Source: an uncultured Bacteroidota bacterium (lineage in GTDB: Bacteria; Bacteroidota; Bacteroidia; Flavobacteriales; Flavobacteriaceae). Taken from it: a DNA stretch of 64,000 nt. Where the stretch lies: positions 1 to 64,000 of the forward strand of contig CACMUP010000007.1 in NCBI GenBank assembly GCA_902616905.1, given 5' to 3'. Made by a program: the position numbers and the translations under genes. How positions within the stretch are numbered: the first letter of the stretch is position 1; each line of letters begins with the position of its first letter. This document shows, piece by piece, positions 20,944-31,032 of the stretch. The notes under the pieces were generated by a model that was not told where the DNA came from, did no database searches, and saw only the letters and a list, made by a program, of their open reading frames with translations.

Positions 20944-21762
20944 TTATTGGTTCCCAAGAATAATTGGAAGTCCTCCTTCACCACTTCCTATAACAATAAC
21001 TTTTGAATTTGGAGATTCAGATAGCTTAGTAGTTGCTTCAATTCCTTTTTCTTGAAGTATTTTGTCTGTTAATGATGCACTTAAAATGCGGTTTGCAGTA
21101 GCTTTACCTTCTGCATCGATACGCTGACGTTCAGCTTCTTGTTTCGCTTTTTCCAATCTAAACTCATATTCTAGTGCCTCTTGTTCTTGACGCAGTTTAC
21201 GTTCAATAGCTTCTTTTATTGCCATTGGTAGAGTAACATCTCTTACAAGTACAGCATTTACTTGAATATGTTGGGATTCCACATTTTTTACAGTTTCCTC
21301 AAATATTTCATTTTGAATTGCATCTCGTTTTGTAGAATATAATTGTTCAGGGGTATATCTTCCAACAACTGATCTAGCAACAGCCCGAATTTGTGGTATT
21401 AAAACTATATTAACATAATTCTCTCCTTTCGTCTTGTGTAACAATCCTAATTCGTTGTATTTAGGCTGATACAAAACTGATACGTCCAATGATATTTCAA
21501 GTCCATTTGATGAGAGTACTTGCATATTTCCCTCAAAAAATTCTTGTTGTTTTACGTTATAAATAAACACCTTATTCCACGGTGCTATAATATGAAATCC
21601 TTCTCCCAATGGAGCATCATCAGTAACAACGCCCCCACCAAAAGTTTTAAATAAAACTCCTGCCTCTCCATATCCAATATTAATTGAAGATTTTGAAACG
21701 AAAATTAGTATTACAATCGATAGTAACACTACTGGTAATCCAATTTTAGGTAATTTTTGCAT
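20944..21762 (-). CDS. Prohibitin family (SPFH/band 7) membrane protein
   Basis: GYGEAGVLFKTFGGGVVTDDAPLGEGFHIIAPWNKVFIYNVKQQEF; RAVARSVVGRYTPEQLYSTKRDAIQNEI; coiled-coil EALEYEFRLEKAKQEAERQRIDAEG. Confidence 0.92.
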   Translation of the reverse strand: MQKLPKIGLPVVLLSIVILIFVSKSSINIGYGEAGVLFKTFGGGVVTDDAPLGEGFHIIAPWNKVFIYNVKQQEFFEGNMQVLSSNGLEISLDVSVLYQPKYNELGLLHKTKGENYVNIVLIPQIRAVARSVVGRYTPEQLYSTKRDAIQNEIFEETVKNVESQHIQVNAVLVRDVTLPMAIKEAIERKLRQEQEALEYEFRLEKAKQEAERQRIDAEGKATANRILSASLTDKILQEKGIEATTKLSESPNSKVIVIGSGEGGLPIILGNQ

Positions 21763-21772
21763 AATTTTTATA

Positions 21773-22516
21773 TTAAGTTAACATTCCTCCATCTACATGA
21801 AGTACTTGTCCAGTTATATATTTTGATAAATCTGATGCCAAAAATACGCAAGTATTTGCAACATCTTCAGGTAATCCACCTCTTTTTAAAGGAATACTGT
21901 CTCTCCAACCCTGAACAACATCTTCAGGCAAATTTGATGTCATTTCTGTTTCAATAAATCCAGGTGCAATTACATTAGAACGTATATTCCGAGATCCCAA
22001 CTCTAAAGCAATAGACTTAGAGAAACCAATTATAGCAGCTTTTGAAGCAGCATAATTTGCTTGTCCTGCATTTCCTTTAACACCAACTACAGAACTCATG
22101 TGAATAATAGAGCCACTCCTTTGTTTTAATAGAGTTCGTTGAACTGCCTTAGTCATGTTAAACACCGAATTGAGATTTACTTTTATGACATGGTTAAAAT
22201 CATTCTCCCCCATTCTCATAAGAAGATTATCTTTAGTTATTCCTGCATTATTTACTAAAATATCAATATTACCAAAATCTTCAATTACTTTTTCAACAAG
22301 GTTCTGCGCTGATTGAAAATCAGATGCATCACTTTGATAACATTTAATTTTGACTTCTGAACTAAATTCATTTAGTAGGTCTTCAGCTGCTTCTTTGTTA
22401 CTGATATAAGTAAACGCGATTGAGCAGCCTTGATCTATAAATGACCTAACAATACCTTTACCTATACCCCGACTAGCGCCAGTTATAATTGCTATTTTAT
22501 TATCTAATAATTTCAT
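21773..22516 (-). CDS. fabG: 3-oxoacyl-[ACP] reductase
   Basis: IITGASRGIGKGIVRSF, LVNNAGITKDNLLMRM, YAASKAAIIGFSKSIA, SDLSKYITGQVLHVDGGM. Confidence 0.96.
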   Translation of the reverse strand: MKLLDNKIAIITGASRGIGKGIVRSFIDQGCSIAFTYISNKEAAEDLLNEFSSEVKIKCYQSDASDFQSAQNLVEKVIEDFGNIDILVNNAGITKDNLLMRMGENDFNHVIKVNLNSVFNMTKAVQRTLLKQRSGSIIHMSSVVGVKGNAGQANYAASKAAIIGFSKSIALELGSRNIRSNVIAPGFIETEMTSNLPEDVVQGWRDSIPLKRGGLPEDVANTCVFLASDLSKYITGQVLHVDGGMLT

Positions 22517-22518
22517 CT

Positions 22519-23400
22519 TTATTTTTTATTGGAAAGTACTTCAGCAACTTTTTTTCCAATCTGCGCTGGTGAGTCAACAACATGAATTCCACACTCTTTC
22601 ATTATTCTTTTTTTCGCCTCAGCAGTATCATCAGTTCCTCCAACAATTGCACCAGCATGGCCCATCGTTCTTCCTTTTGGTGCTGTCTCACCAGCGATAA
22701 ATCCAACTACCGGTTTGATGTTTCCTTTTTCTCTAATCCATCTTGCAGCATCGGCTTCTAATTGCCCACCAATTTCGCCTATCATTACTATACAATCTGT
22801 TTCTCCATCATTCATAAATAACTCAACAGCATCTTTTGTAGTTGTTCCAATTATTGGGTCACCACCAATGCCTATTGCTGTTGAAATTCCTAATCCCATA
22901 GAAACTACTTGATCCGAAGCTTCATAAGTTAATGTCCCTGATTTAGATACAATTCCTACTCTACCTTTTTTAAAAACAAAACCAGGCATAATTCCAACTT
23001 TTGCCTCCTCTGGAGTAATTACACCAGGACAGTTTGGCCCTACAAGAGTCACCCCTTTTTGATTTACATATTGGTATGCTTTCGTCATATCATTTACTGG
23101 AATTCCCTCTGTTATAGCAATAATAACTTTAATACCAGCTTCTGCAGCTTCCATTATAGCATCAGCTGCAAATGCAGGTGGAACAAAAATTATAGAAGTA
23201 TCTGCACCAACATTTTTTACTGCATCTTTAACTGTATTAAATACAGGCTTATCAAGATGTGTTTGTTCTCCTTTACCTGGTGTTACACCACCGACTATAT
23301 TGGTACCATATTCAATCATTTGGGATGAATGAAAAGTGCCTTCGCCTCCAGTAAAACCTTGAACTATAATTTTTGATTCCTTATTTACAAGTACACTCAT
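22519..23400 (-). CDS. sucD: Succinyl-CoA ligase [ADP-forming] alpha subunit
   Basis: [75 protein letters not shown]. Confidence 0.97.
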   Translation of the reverse strand: MSVLVNKESKIIVQGFTGGEGTFHSSQMIEYGTNIVGGVTPGKGEQTHLDKPVFNTVKDAVKNVGADTSIIFVPPAFAADAIMEAAEAGIKVIIAITEGIPVNDMTKAYQYVNQKGVTLVGPNCPGVITPEEAKVGIMPGFVFKKGRVGIVSKSGTLTYEASDQVVSMGLGISTAIGIGGDPIIGTTTKDAVELFMNDGETDCIVMIGEIGGQLEADAARWIREKGNIKPVVGFIAGETAPKGRTMGHAGAIVGGTDDTAEAKKRIMKECGIHVVDSPAQIGKKVAEVLSNKK

Positions 23401-23423
23401 TTTGTTTGAATTTTAATTTGGAA

Positions 23424-23990
23424 TTATTCTTTTATCCTCTCAATATAATTTCCTTTATCTGTATCAACTTTAATTTTATCTCCTTCATTGATGAATAATG
23501 GAACATTAATTTTAGCTCCAGTCACAACAGTTGCAGGTTTTGTTGCATTTGTCGCAGTATTACCCTTTATTCCGGGCTCTGTATGCGTTACTTCTAAAAT
23601 TACACTTGCAGGCATTTCAGCTGACAACGGCATACCATCCTCTGTATTTATAGATATAGAAACGAGTTCTCCTTCTTTTATTAATTCTGGAGAGTCAAGA
23701 ATAGCTTTATCAATACTTATTTGATTGTAATCATCATTATTCATGAAATGATATTGATCTCCCTCTCTATATAAGTATTGGTATTTATGTGTTTCAACTC
23801 GAATTGCATCTATTTTGTGTCCAGCAGAAAAGGTATTATCAATTACTTTACCTGTTGTCACACTTTTTAGCTTAGTCCTTACAAATGCTGGTCCTTTTCC
23901 AGGTTTCACGTGTAAAAATTCTATAATTTTAAAAATATCGCTGTTGTATTTTATACACAATCCTTTTCTTATATCTGATGTTGTTGCCAT
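23424..23990 (-). CDS. efp: Elongation factor P
   Basis: MATTSDIRKGLCIKYNSDIFKIIEFLHVKPGKGPAFVRTKLKSVTTG; start chosen at MATTS rather than the ORF-track MKL. Confidence 0.97.
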   Translation of the reverse strand: MATTSDIRKGLCIKYNSDIFKIIEFLHVKPGKGPAFVRTKLKSVTTGKVIDNTFSAGHKIDAIRVETHKYQYLYREGDQYHFMNNDDYNQISIDKAILDSPELIKEGELVSISINTEDGMPLSAEMPASVILEVTHTEPGIKGNTATNATKPATVVTGAKINVPLFINEGDKIKVDTDKGNYIERIKE

Positions 23991-24010
23991 TAATTTCAAA
24001 AATAATTTTT

Positions 24011-24793
24011 TTAATTGTATCCTTTTAGGATTCCTCGCTCAGATTTCTTTATAAATTCAATTATTTTATGTTTCTCATTATTTTTTTCAAACTTATTTTC
24101 CAAAAAATCAATTGCCTGAGTAACATTCATTTTATTTTGAAAAATAATTTTATAAATATCTTGTATATTTTTAATGATATTTTTTGAAAATCCGTTTCTC
24201 TTAAGACCTACATAATTTATACCTAAATAACATAAAGGATTAGCGCCAGCTTTAATGTATGGCGGTATATCTTTTCTTATTTGAGAACCTCCAGCAATGA
24301 ATACATGATCGCCAATAATGGAAAATTGATTAATAGCTGTAAGGCCAGAAACAACAACATTTTCGCCTATTATTACATGTCCTGCTAAGGTAGTGTTATT
24401 TGATAAGATTGTATTATTCCCAATAGAACAGTCATGTGCAACATGAGAATATGCTAAAATGTTACAATTATTGCCAATTGTTGTAACCCCAAACTCGGTA
24501 GTCGCTCGGTTAATTGTAACATACTCTCTTATTGTAGAATCATCTCCGATTATAACGTAAGATTCTTCACCTTTAAATTTTAAATCTTGAGTAATCGCAG
24601 AAATAACTGCACCTGGAAAAATTTTACAATTTTTTCCTATTCTGGCTCCTTCCATAATTGTAACATTAGAACCTATCCATGTACCATCTCCTATTTCAAC
24701 ATTTTTATGAATGGTCGTAAAAGGATCAATTTGTACATTGTCACTAATTTTTGCTTTAGGATGGATTGCAGTAAAATTTTGTATAGTTAACAT
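24011..24793 (-). CDS. lpxA: UDP-N-acetylglucosamine O-acyltransferase
   Basis: Hexapeptide repeats; AIHPKAKISDNVQIDPFTTIHKNVEIGDGTWIGSNVTIMEGARIGKNCKIFPGAVI; AYSHVAHDCSIG. Confidence 0.97.
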   Translation of the reverse strand: MLTIQNFTAIHPKAKISDNVQIDPFTTIHKNVEIGDGTWIGSNVTIMEGARIGKNCKIFPGAVISAITQDLKFKGEESYVIIGDDSTIREYVTINRATTEFGVTTIGNNCNILAYSHVAHDCSIGNNTILSNNTTLAGHVIIGENVVVSGLTAINQFSIIGDHVFIAGGSQIRKDIPPYIKAGANPLCYLGINYVGLKRNGFSKNIIKNIQDIYKIIFQNKMNVTQAIDFLENKFEKNNEKHKIIEFIKKSERGILKGYN

Positions 24794-26197
24794 CTACTTA
24801 TTTTTTTTTGAAATTTGAGCCATCAATTCTCCCTCACTTACAATATGGCCATTAACAAATCCATAACCTTTCATATTACATATCCCACGGCGTATCGAAG
24901 TCAATAACTCTAATTTAAATATTAAAGTATCACCAGGGTAAACAGGGCGCTTAAACTTCACATTATCAATTTTCATAAAAAAAGTTAGGTAGTTTTCTGG
25001 ATCTGGGACTGTACTTAAAACTAATACTCCTCCAGCTTGTGCCATAGATTCTATTTGTAACACACCTGGCATAACAGGGGTTCCAGGAAAATGTCCTTGA
25101 AAAAAGGTTTCATTCATAGTTACATTTTTTAAACCTACCACATGTTTATCAGAAAGTTCAAGTATTTTATCTACCAATAAAAATGGGGGTCTGTGGGGTA
25201 GCATAGCCATTATTTGATTAATATCCATTACAGGCGGCTTATTAAAGTCTACGGAGGGATAGTTTGATTTTTTTTCTGTTTTTATTTGGCCTAATATTTC
25301 TTTTGCAAAATCTACATTTATCTTATGTCCAGGTTTATTAGAAATTATTTTCCCCTGTATTGGCATTCCAATTAACGAAATATCACCTATAAAATCAAGT
25401 AATTTGTGCCTTGCAGCTTCATTTGGATAATTTAACTCAATATTATTAACAATTCCATTTTCTTCAATAATTAATTTATCTTCATTAAATTGATTTTTTA
25501 GTTTATTAAGGCTAGTATTGTCAATAAGCTTATCAACATATACAACAGAGTTATCTAAATTACCTCCTTTAATTAAATTTTGATTTATTAGAATTTCTAG
25601 TTCACTTAACAAACTAAAAGTTCTTGAGGAAGCTATTTCAGTTGAAAAGTCTTCAATATTATTAAGCACTGCATTTTGTGATCCTAATGCTTTAGTACCA
25701 TAATCTATTAATGTTGTAATCGACAATTTTTCATTTGGAACTAAAATAATTTCTGAACCATTCTCATCATTCTTAATGGTTATATTTTTTTCAACAACAA
25801 ATACATCTTGAAAAATATTTTGCTCTTTTAAACCTGCTTTTTTTATTTCATCAACAAATTTTTTTGATGAACCATCCATAATAGGTATTTCTTCACCATA
25901 AACTTCAATAATGCAGTTGTTAATTCCACAGCCTGTAATAGAAGCTAAAATGTGTTCTGTTGTTTTTATCAAAATATTTTCTGTTCCAAGTGTTGTTCCT
26001 CTTTCAGTATTAACAACGTAAGAAGCCAATGCGGGGATTTCAATATTTGGATTTATGTCTTTTCTTTTAAAAATAACACCTGTATTTTCCTCGGCTGGTA
26101 ATAATTTTAATTTTGTATTTAAACCAGTATGTAGTCCAATTCCTTCGAGGTTAATTTCTTTTAATAATGTTTTTTGTAGATGCTTTTTTTTAATCAT
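24794..26197 (-). CDS. lpxC-fabZ: Bifunctional LpxC-FabZ fusion
   Basis: N-terminal LpxC (GLHTGLNTKLKLLPAEENTGVIFKR; TTEHILASITGCGINNC; GMPIQGKIISNKPGHKIN); C-terminal FabZ (MLPHRPPFLLVDKI, FFQGHFPGTPVMPGVLQIESMAQ). Confidence 0.97.
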   Translation of the reverse strand: MIKKKHLQKTLLKEINLEGIGLHTGLNTKLKLLPAEENTGVIFKRKDINPNIEIPALASYVVNTERGTTLGTENILIKTTEHILASITGCGINNCIIEVYGEEIPIMDGSSKKFVDEIKKAGLKEQNIFQDVFVVEKNITIKNDENGSEIILVPNEKLSITTLIDYGTKALGSQNAVLNNIEDFSTEIASSRTFSLLSELEILINQNLIKGGNLDNSVVYVDKLIDNTSLNKLKNQFNEDKLIIEENGIVNNIELNYPNEAARHKLLDFIGDISLIGMPIQGKIISNKPGHKINVDFAKEILGQIKTEKKSNYPSVDFNKPPVMDINQIMAMLPHRPPFLLVDKILELSDKHVVGLKNVTMNETFFQGHFPGTPVMPGVLQIESMAQAGGVLVLSTVPDPENYLTFFMKIDNVKFKRPVYPGDTLIFKLELLTSIRRGICNMKGYGFVNGHIVSEGELMAQISKKNK

Positions 26198-26201
26198 AAA
26201 A

Positions 26202-27218
26202 TTATAATTTTTCTAGCTTTATAATTCTTTTATATAATTCTGGAAGTTTTTTAAACAAAGCAAAGGACCTGTAATAAGAATTGAATTCCAAGGACGGTGT
26301 ACCTTGAATAACACTTCCACTTTTAATATTTCTTGTAACCCCTGTTTGACCTTGTATTTTAATATCATCTCCTAAGATTAGATGTCCCCCAATACCTACT
26401 TGTCCTCCAATTTCACAGCGAGAACCTATCTTTGTGGAACCCGCAATACCTGTCTGAGCAGCAATCATCGTATATTCACCTATTTCTACATTGTGTGCAA
26501 TTTGAACTAAATTATCCAATTTTACTGCATATCCAATTTTTGTAGAGCCCAAAGTTGCTCTATCAATAGTTGTATTAGCACCAATTTCTACATTGTCGCT
26601 TACTATTACATTACCTAAATGTGGTATTTTATTATTTTCACCACTCTTATTTTTAGAAAAACCAAACCCATCTGAACCTAAAACTGCACCACAATTAATA
26701 ATACAATTTTTTCCTATCTCCGTTTTACTTAAAATACTAACATTTGAAAAAACATACGTACTCTCTTTTATAATTACATTTTCTCCTATTGAACAGTTAG
26801 AGCTTAAATGGACACCATTTTCAATAATTGTATTATCATCAATAATTACATTTGGCCCTAAATAAACGTTTCTTCCGATTGTAACATTATCACCTATTAC
26901 TGCTTTAGGATGAATACCACTTGCAAATATTTTTTTTTCATTAGAGATCTCAGTTAACAATTTTGTGAAATCATTGTAAGGATTTTTAACCCTGATGATA
27001 GTTGCATTTAATGTTTCATTTATCTTAAGGTCATTTGGAACTAATACAGCACTGGCGTTTGTGCTTTTTAAAAATGGAATATATTTTACATTACTCAAAA
27101 AAGAAAGAGAACCCTCAGAGGCATCATCAATTTTTGATAAATTGGTCAAAATGACATTAGAGTTCCCCTCTACACTTCCATTTAATTTACGAGCTATTTC
27201 TGATGCTGTTGATTTCAT
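26202..27218 (-). CDS. lpxD: UDP-3-O-(acyl)glucosamine N-acyltransferase
   Basis: Left-handed beta-helix hexapeptides; GSDGFGFSKNKSGENNKIPHLGNVIVSDNVEIGANTTIDRATLGSTKIG; QIAHNVEIGEYTMIAAQTGIAGSTKIG. Confidence 0.97.
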   Translation of the reverse strand: MKSTASEIARKLNGSVEGNSNVILTNLSKIDDASEGSLSFLSNVKYIPFLKSTNASAVLVPNDLKINETLNATIIRVKNPYNDFTKLLTEISNEKKIFASGIHPKAVIGDNVTIGRNVYLGPNVIIDDNTIIENGVHLSSNCSIGENVIIKESTYVFSNVSILSKTEIGKNCIINCGAVLGSDGFGFSKNKSGENNKIPHLGNVIVSDNVEIGANTTIDRATLGSTKIGYAVKLDNLVQIAHNVEIGEYTMIAAQTGIAGSTKIGSRCEIGGQVGIGGHLILGDDIKIQGQTGVTRNIKSGSVIQGTPSLEFNSYYRSFALFKKLPELYKRIIKLEKL

Positions 27219-27224
27219 ACAGTA

Positions 27225-27480
27225 AAAATAGTGATTTATAAAGAAAGGCTATTCTTTTGCATAACATGCATAGCTCCTTAAGCATGTTCAAATCTAGCAT
27301 GATGGGCTCCAGGATACAGAAGTATTGATAAAACCATTTGTTAATTACGTCTTAAACGTTGAAAATAAGGGTGGTTAATAAGTTGTTGAATCAAATCACT
27401 TTCTATTATAATAAATCCATAAATTGGATCATTAAATAAGGTGTTTTTTAAAGCACTTTTGTTAAAATTTTATCAAATAT
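27225..27480 (-). pseudogene. Decayed N-terminal remnant of an HD-superfamily phosphohydrolase (dNTPase/SAMHD1-like family)
   Basis: One minus-strand frame reads ...NKSALKNTLFNDPIYGFIIIESDLIQQLINHPYFQRLRRN*QMVLSILLYPGAHHARFEHA*GAMHVMQKNSLSL*: the family signature NDP(I/V)YGFI / HPYFQRLRRI(x)QMG / YPGAHHTRFEHALGAMH with two in-frame stops and no C-terminal portion. Confidence 0.85.
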
Positions 27481-27486
27481 AATATA

Positions 27487-29037
27487 ATGAATCGGTTCAA
27501 AATTTTATGGGTAGACGATGAAATTGATTTGCTAAAACCTCATTCCCTTTTTTTAGAGGAACGTGGATATCAAACAACCCCATGCTCAAACGGTCAAGAT
27601 GCAATAGAAATGATTAAATCCAATAATTTCGATGCAATTCTTTTAGATGAAAATATGCCAGGCCTAAGTGGATTAGAAACTTTACAGGAGATAAAAAACC
27701 ACAAACCCCTAATCCCTATAGTTATGATTACTAAAAACGAGGAAGAGCAAATTATGGAAGAAGCAATAGGATCAAAAATTACTGACTATTTAATTAAGCC
27801 AGTTAATCCTTATCAAATATTACTTTCACTGAAAAAAATCCTTAGCAACAAAGATTTAATTGCCGAAAAAACTTCTAAAGATTATCAAAAGGAATTTGGA
27901 AAATTAGCAGAAAAACTAAATAATTTAAAAACTCACCAAGATTGGATAAAATATTATGAAAAATTGATTTATTGGGAGCTTGAGTTAGAGACACTTGAGG
28001 ATTCAAGTATGTTGGAAATACTTGAATCTCAAAAACGGGAAGTGAATAATCTTTTCGCCAAATTTGTTCAAAATAATTATGAAAATTGGGTAAACAATAT
28101 TGATGAGGGACCCCTGTTATCCCATCAAATATTTCAAAGTAAGGTATTTCCACAAATTAAGCAACATCAACCCACCCTCCTCCTTATGATAGATAATTTT
28201 AGGCTTGATCAGTGGAAAATCATAAAAGAATATATCAATAGATATTATACAGTTGAATATGAATCTGTTTATTTCAGTATTTTACCGACTGCAACACAGT
28301 ACGCTAGAAATTCATTTTTTGCTGGTTTAACTCCCTTAGAAATTAAAAAGCAATTTCCAAATTGGTGGAAATTTGATCATGAAGAAGGAGGAAAGAATAT
28401 TTATGAGGAAGAGCTATTAAAAGAACAATGCAAACGATTGAGAATAATTCGTGAAATTAGTTACCACAAAATATCAAAACTTAATGAAAGTGATAATTTT
28501 ATAAAATTTCTCAATAATGAAATAAATAAAGGACTTACTGCTGTTGTTTATAATTTTATTGATATGATTTCACATGCTAAAACTGAAATGGAGATGATAA
28601 AAGAATTAGCTCCAAACAATAAAGCATACCGCTCGTTAACCCTAAGTTGGTTTAAAAACAGTTCATTAATAAAACTAATTAAAAAAGCTGCTGAAATTGG
28701 TTTTCAACTTATTTTAACTACAGATCATGGTACAATAAATGTTGACAAACCTAGTGCTGTTATAGGTGATAAAGACACCAGTTTAAATCTTAGATACAAA
28801 ACAGGGAAAAGTCTAACTTTTGAAACTAAAGACGTTGTAGATTGTCTAAAAACAGATGAATATAGTCTGCCTGCAATATCATTAAATAGTAAATATATTT
28901 TTGCAAAAAATTCAAACTATTTTGTCTACAAAAACAACTATAATTATTATGCAAATTTTTTCAAGAATACGTTTCAGCATGGTGGAGTATCACTTGAGGA
29001 AATAATAGTTCCATTTATAGTTTTAAGTCCTCGCTAA
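27487..29037 (+). CDS. porX: PorX-type response regulator with PglZ domain (T9SS regulator)
   Basis: Receiver domain (ILWVDDEIDLLKPHSLFLEERGY, DAILLDENMPGLSG) fused to a PglZ/alkaline-phosphatase-like domain (LLLMIDNFRLDQW, LTTDHGTINV). Confidence 0.95.
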   Translation: MNRFKILWVDDEIDLLKPHSLFLEERGYQTTPCSNGQDAIEMIKSNNFDAILLDENMPGLSGLETLQEIKNHKPLIPIVMITKNEEEQIMEEAIGSKITDYLIKPVNPYQILLSLKKILSNKDLIAEKTSKDYQKEFGKLAEKLNNLKTHQDWIKYYEKLIYWELELETLEDSSMLEILESQKREVNNLFAKFVQNNYENWVNNIDEGPLLSHQIFQSKVFPQIKQHQPTLLLMIDNFRLDQWKIIKEYINRYYTVEYESVYFSILPTATQYARNSFFAGLTPLEIKKQFPNWWKFDHEEGGKNIYEEELLKEQCKRLRIIREISYHKISKLNESDNFIKFLNNEINKGLTAVVYNFIDMISHAKTEMEMIKELAPNNKAYRSLTLSWFKNSSLIKLIKKAAEIGFQLILTTDHGTINVDKPSAVIGDKDTSLNLRYKTGKSLTFETKDVVDCLKTDEYSLPAISLNSKYIFAKNSNYFVYKNNYNYYANFFKNTFQHGGVSLEEIIVPFIVLSPR

Positions 29038-29048
29038 TTTTATTTTCG

Positions 29049-29453
29049 ATGGAATATTTATTTAAATTGCCAGAGATAGATTCAGTTAGTAAAAATTTGA
29101 TTGATTGTGTATCAACCAAAATCATTAGAATTGACGGGATTATGGGATCAGGAAAGACAACATTAATTTCTAGTGCATGTAAATATTTAAATATTCAAGA
29201 TAAAATTTCAAGTCCAACATATTCTATAGTAAATACATATTTCTCACCTAAAGGTCCGGTTTATCATTTTGATTTTTATCGTCTTAACAGCTCAAATGAA
29301 GTTTTTGATTTTGGTTTAGAAGAGTATTTAGAATCTGGCCATTTTTGTTTTTTAGAATGGGCTGAAAAGATAACCCCTCATCTACCAGAAAAATATGATC
29401 ATTTTAATTTAGAAGTTATTAATGATGATTTTAGAAAGTTAATTAAGAAATAA
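29049..29453 (+). CDS. tsaE: tRNA threonylcarbamoyladenosine biosynthesis ATPase
   Basis: IDGIMGSGKTTLISSACKYL, SPTYSIVNTY, VYHFDFYRL, FCFLEWAEKI. Confidence 0.95.
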   Translation: MEYLFKLPEIDSVSKNLIDCVSTKIIRIDGIMGSGKTTLISSACKYLNIQDKISSPTYSIVNTYFSPKGPVYHFDFYRLNSSNEVFDFGLEEYLESGHFCFLEWAEKITPHLPEKYDHFNLEVINDDFRKLIKK

Positions 29454-29459
29454 TTTAAG

Positions 29460-29822
29460 ATGAACTTATTTTATCGTTTAGGATATTATTTTGCAGGATT
29501 TTCAGTCGGTCTTATATTCTTGACATTTATTTTTAGTGGTAAGAAGACAAGTTGTAATTACAGCCCTTCAGCGAGAGTTAAGAGAAATCTAGAAAAAAAG
29601 GATATATTTATTTCTAAAGAAATAAGTAATAAATATCCATATTTAAATCAAAGTCTTATTAAAAATTGTATTAAAGATGGTGAAATTGATTTTTCAAAAA
29701 GTAATACGAAACTTGACTCGTGTAAAACTTATTATTTTAATCTAAATAAAAAAAATATATCAACTTTTGAAGTCGTTAATTGTTCAAAAATAATTAGGTT
29801 AAAAAATATTACAACATATTAA
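29460..29822 (+). CDS. Conserved hypothetical protein with N-terminal TM segment (possibly DUF4258)
   Basis: MNLFYRLGYYFAGFSVGLIFLTFIFSGKKTSCNYSPSARVKRNL; family assignment from memory only. Confidence 0.6.
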   Translation: MNLFYRLGYYFAGFSVGLIFLTFIFSGKKTSCNYSPSARVKRNLEKKDIFISKEISNKYPYLNQSLIKNCIKDGEIDFSKSNTKLDSCKTYYFNLNKKNISTFEVVNCSKIIRLKNITTY

Positions 29823-30978
29823 CTTTTCTTCTATTAATTTCCTTTTTAATAAGACTTAGTTCTCTTGGTGTCTGTCCGCTCACTGAGCTGTTTTCTTCTG
29901 CCCTTCTTATTAGGTAGGGAATTACTTCTTTTACGGGTCCAAAAGGCACATACTTTACTACTTGATAACCTTCATGTGCCAAATTGAATGAAATGTGATC
30001 TGCCATTCCATAGAGTTGTGAAAACCATATAAAAGGATGGTTATTTTGATAATTATTTTTTTTCATCAGTTTTGTTGCTTTGATAATACTATCTTCACTG
30101 TGTGATCCAATGAAGAGATTGCATACGTGAACCCTTTCAATAATGTACTCTAGTGCACTATCAAAATTTAAGTCTGTAGCTTTCTTATTATTACAAATAG
30201 GTGAGGATATCCCGAGATTTTTTGCCCTTATGTTTTCTTTCTCCATGTAGGCCCCCCTTACGAGTTTCACTCCAATTAAAAAATTTTTTTTCTTTGCTTT
30301 ATCTATTATTCTTTTTATATACGACAATCTGTCTTTACGATACATTTGGATTGTTGTAAAGACATACGCTTCTTTTCTATTAAATTTATTCATCATTGAT
30401 TCTGCTATATCGTCAATTGCTGACTGAATCCAAGATTCTTCAGCATCGATAAATATTTTAACCTTTAAATTTATTGCAGTTTTACAACAATCCTCAATTC
30501 TTTTAAGAACTCTATTCCAAATATTCTTTTCTTCAAAACTTAAATTAGTTCCACTACTTATCTTTTCAAATAAGTGAATAGGCCCTAAACTTGTCGCCTT
30601 AAAAACAGTGAATGGGAGTGCTGATTTTCCACTAGAAAATTTGATAGTATCTATAACGTTATACAATGATTCGTCCATACCTTGTTCAGATTTTTGACTC
30701 TCCGACGCATAATGCATATATGATTTTACGTTGTGAGAAGCTAGGCGATCAACTTCCTTTATTGAATCCTTTTTTGATATTCCAGAACAAAATTGTTTAA
30801 ATACTGTATGTTTGAAAAGGAAACTAATTGGTAATTTAAGTCTTATTGCAACTAATGCAACTTTTGTCAAAAATGAAACTAATCTATGATTGGAAATCAA
30901 TCTAAATAAATAAAAAGCTCTTAATAATTCCCATTTTGATTTAAGTTCATAGGCATGTTCAGTATTATCAAAATTCAT
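29809..30978 (-). CDS. Proline dehydrogenase family protein
   Basis: FKATSLGPIHLFEKIS, IFIDAEESWIQSAID, TIQMYRKDRLSYI, GVKLVRGAYMEKE, IGSHSEDSI, QLYGMADHISFNLA. Confidence 0.95.
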   Translation of the reverse strand: MNFDNTEHAYELKSKWELLRAFYLFRLISNHRLVSFLTKVALVAIRLKLPISFLFKHTVFKQFCSGISKKDSIKEVDRLASHNVKSYMHYASESQKSEQGMDESLYNVIDTIKFSSGKSALPFTVFKATSLGPIHLFEKISSGTNLSFEEKNIWNRVLKRIEDCCKTAINLKVKIFIDAEESWIQSAIDDIAESMMNKFNRKEAYVFTTIQMYRKDRLSYIKRIIDKAKKKNFLIGVKLVRGAYMEKENIRAKNLGISSPICNNKKATDLNFDSALEYIIERVHVCNLFIGSHSEDSIIKATKLMKKNNYQNNHPFIWFSQLYGMADHISFNLAHEGYQVVKYVPFGPVKEVIPYLIRRAEENSSVSGQTPRELSLIKKEINRRKVNML

Positions 30979-31032
30979 AAATTAAATTAAACTAAAAATT
31001 AAATAATTTTAAAATAAATGGCCAGAATAGTT

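Noticed and set aside
27241-27340. Possible dif-like or palindromic site in the lpxD-porX gap (GCATAACATGCATAGCTCC / AAGCATG)
   Set aside because: The sequence is explained by translation as an HD-domain gene relic (YPGAHHARFEHA*GAMHVMQK).
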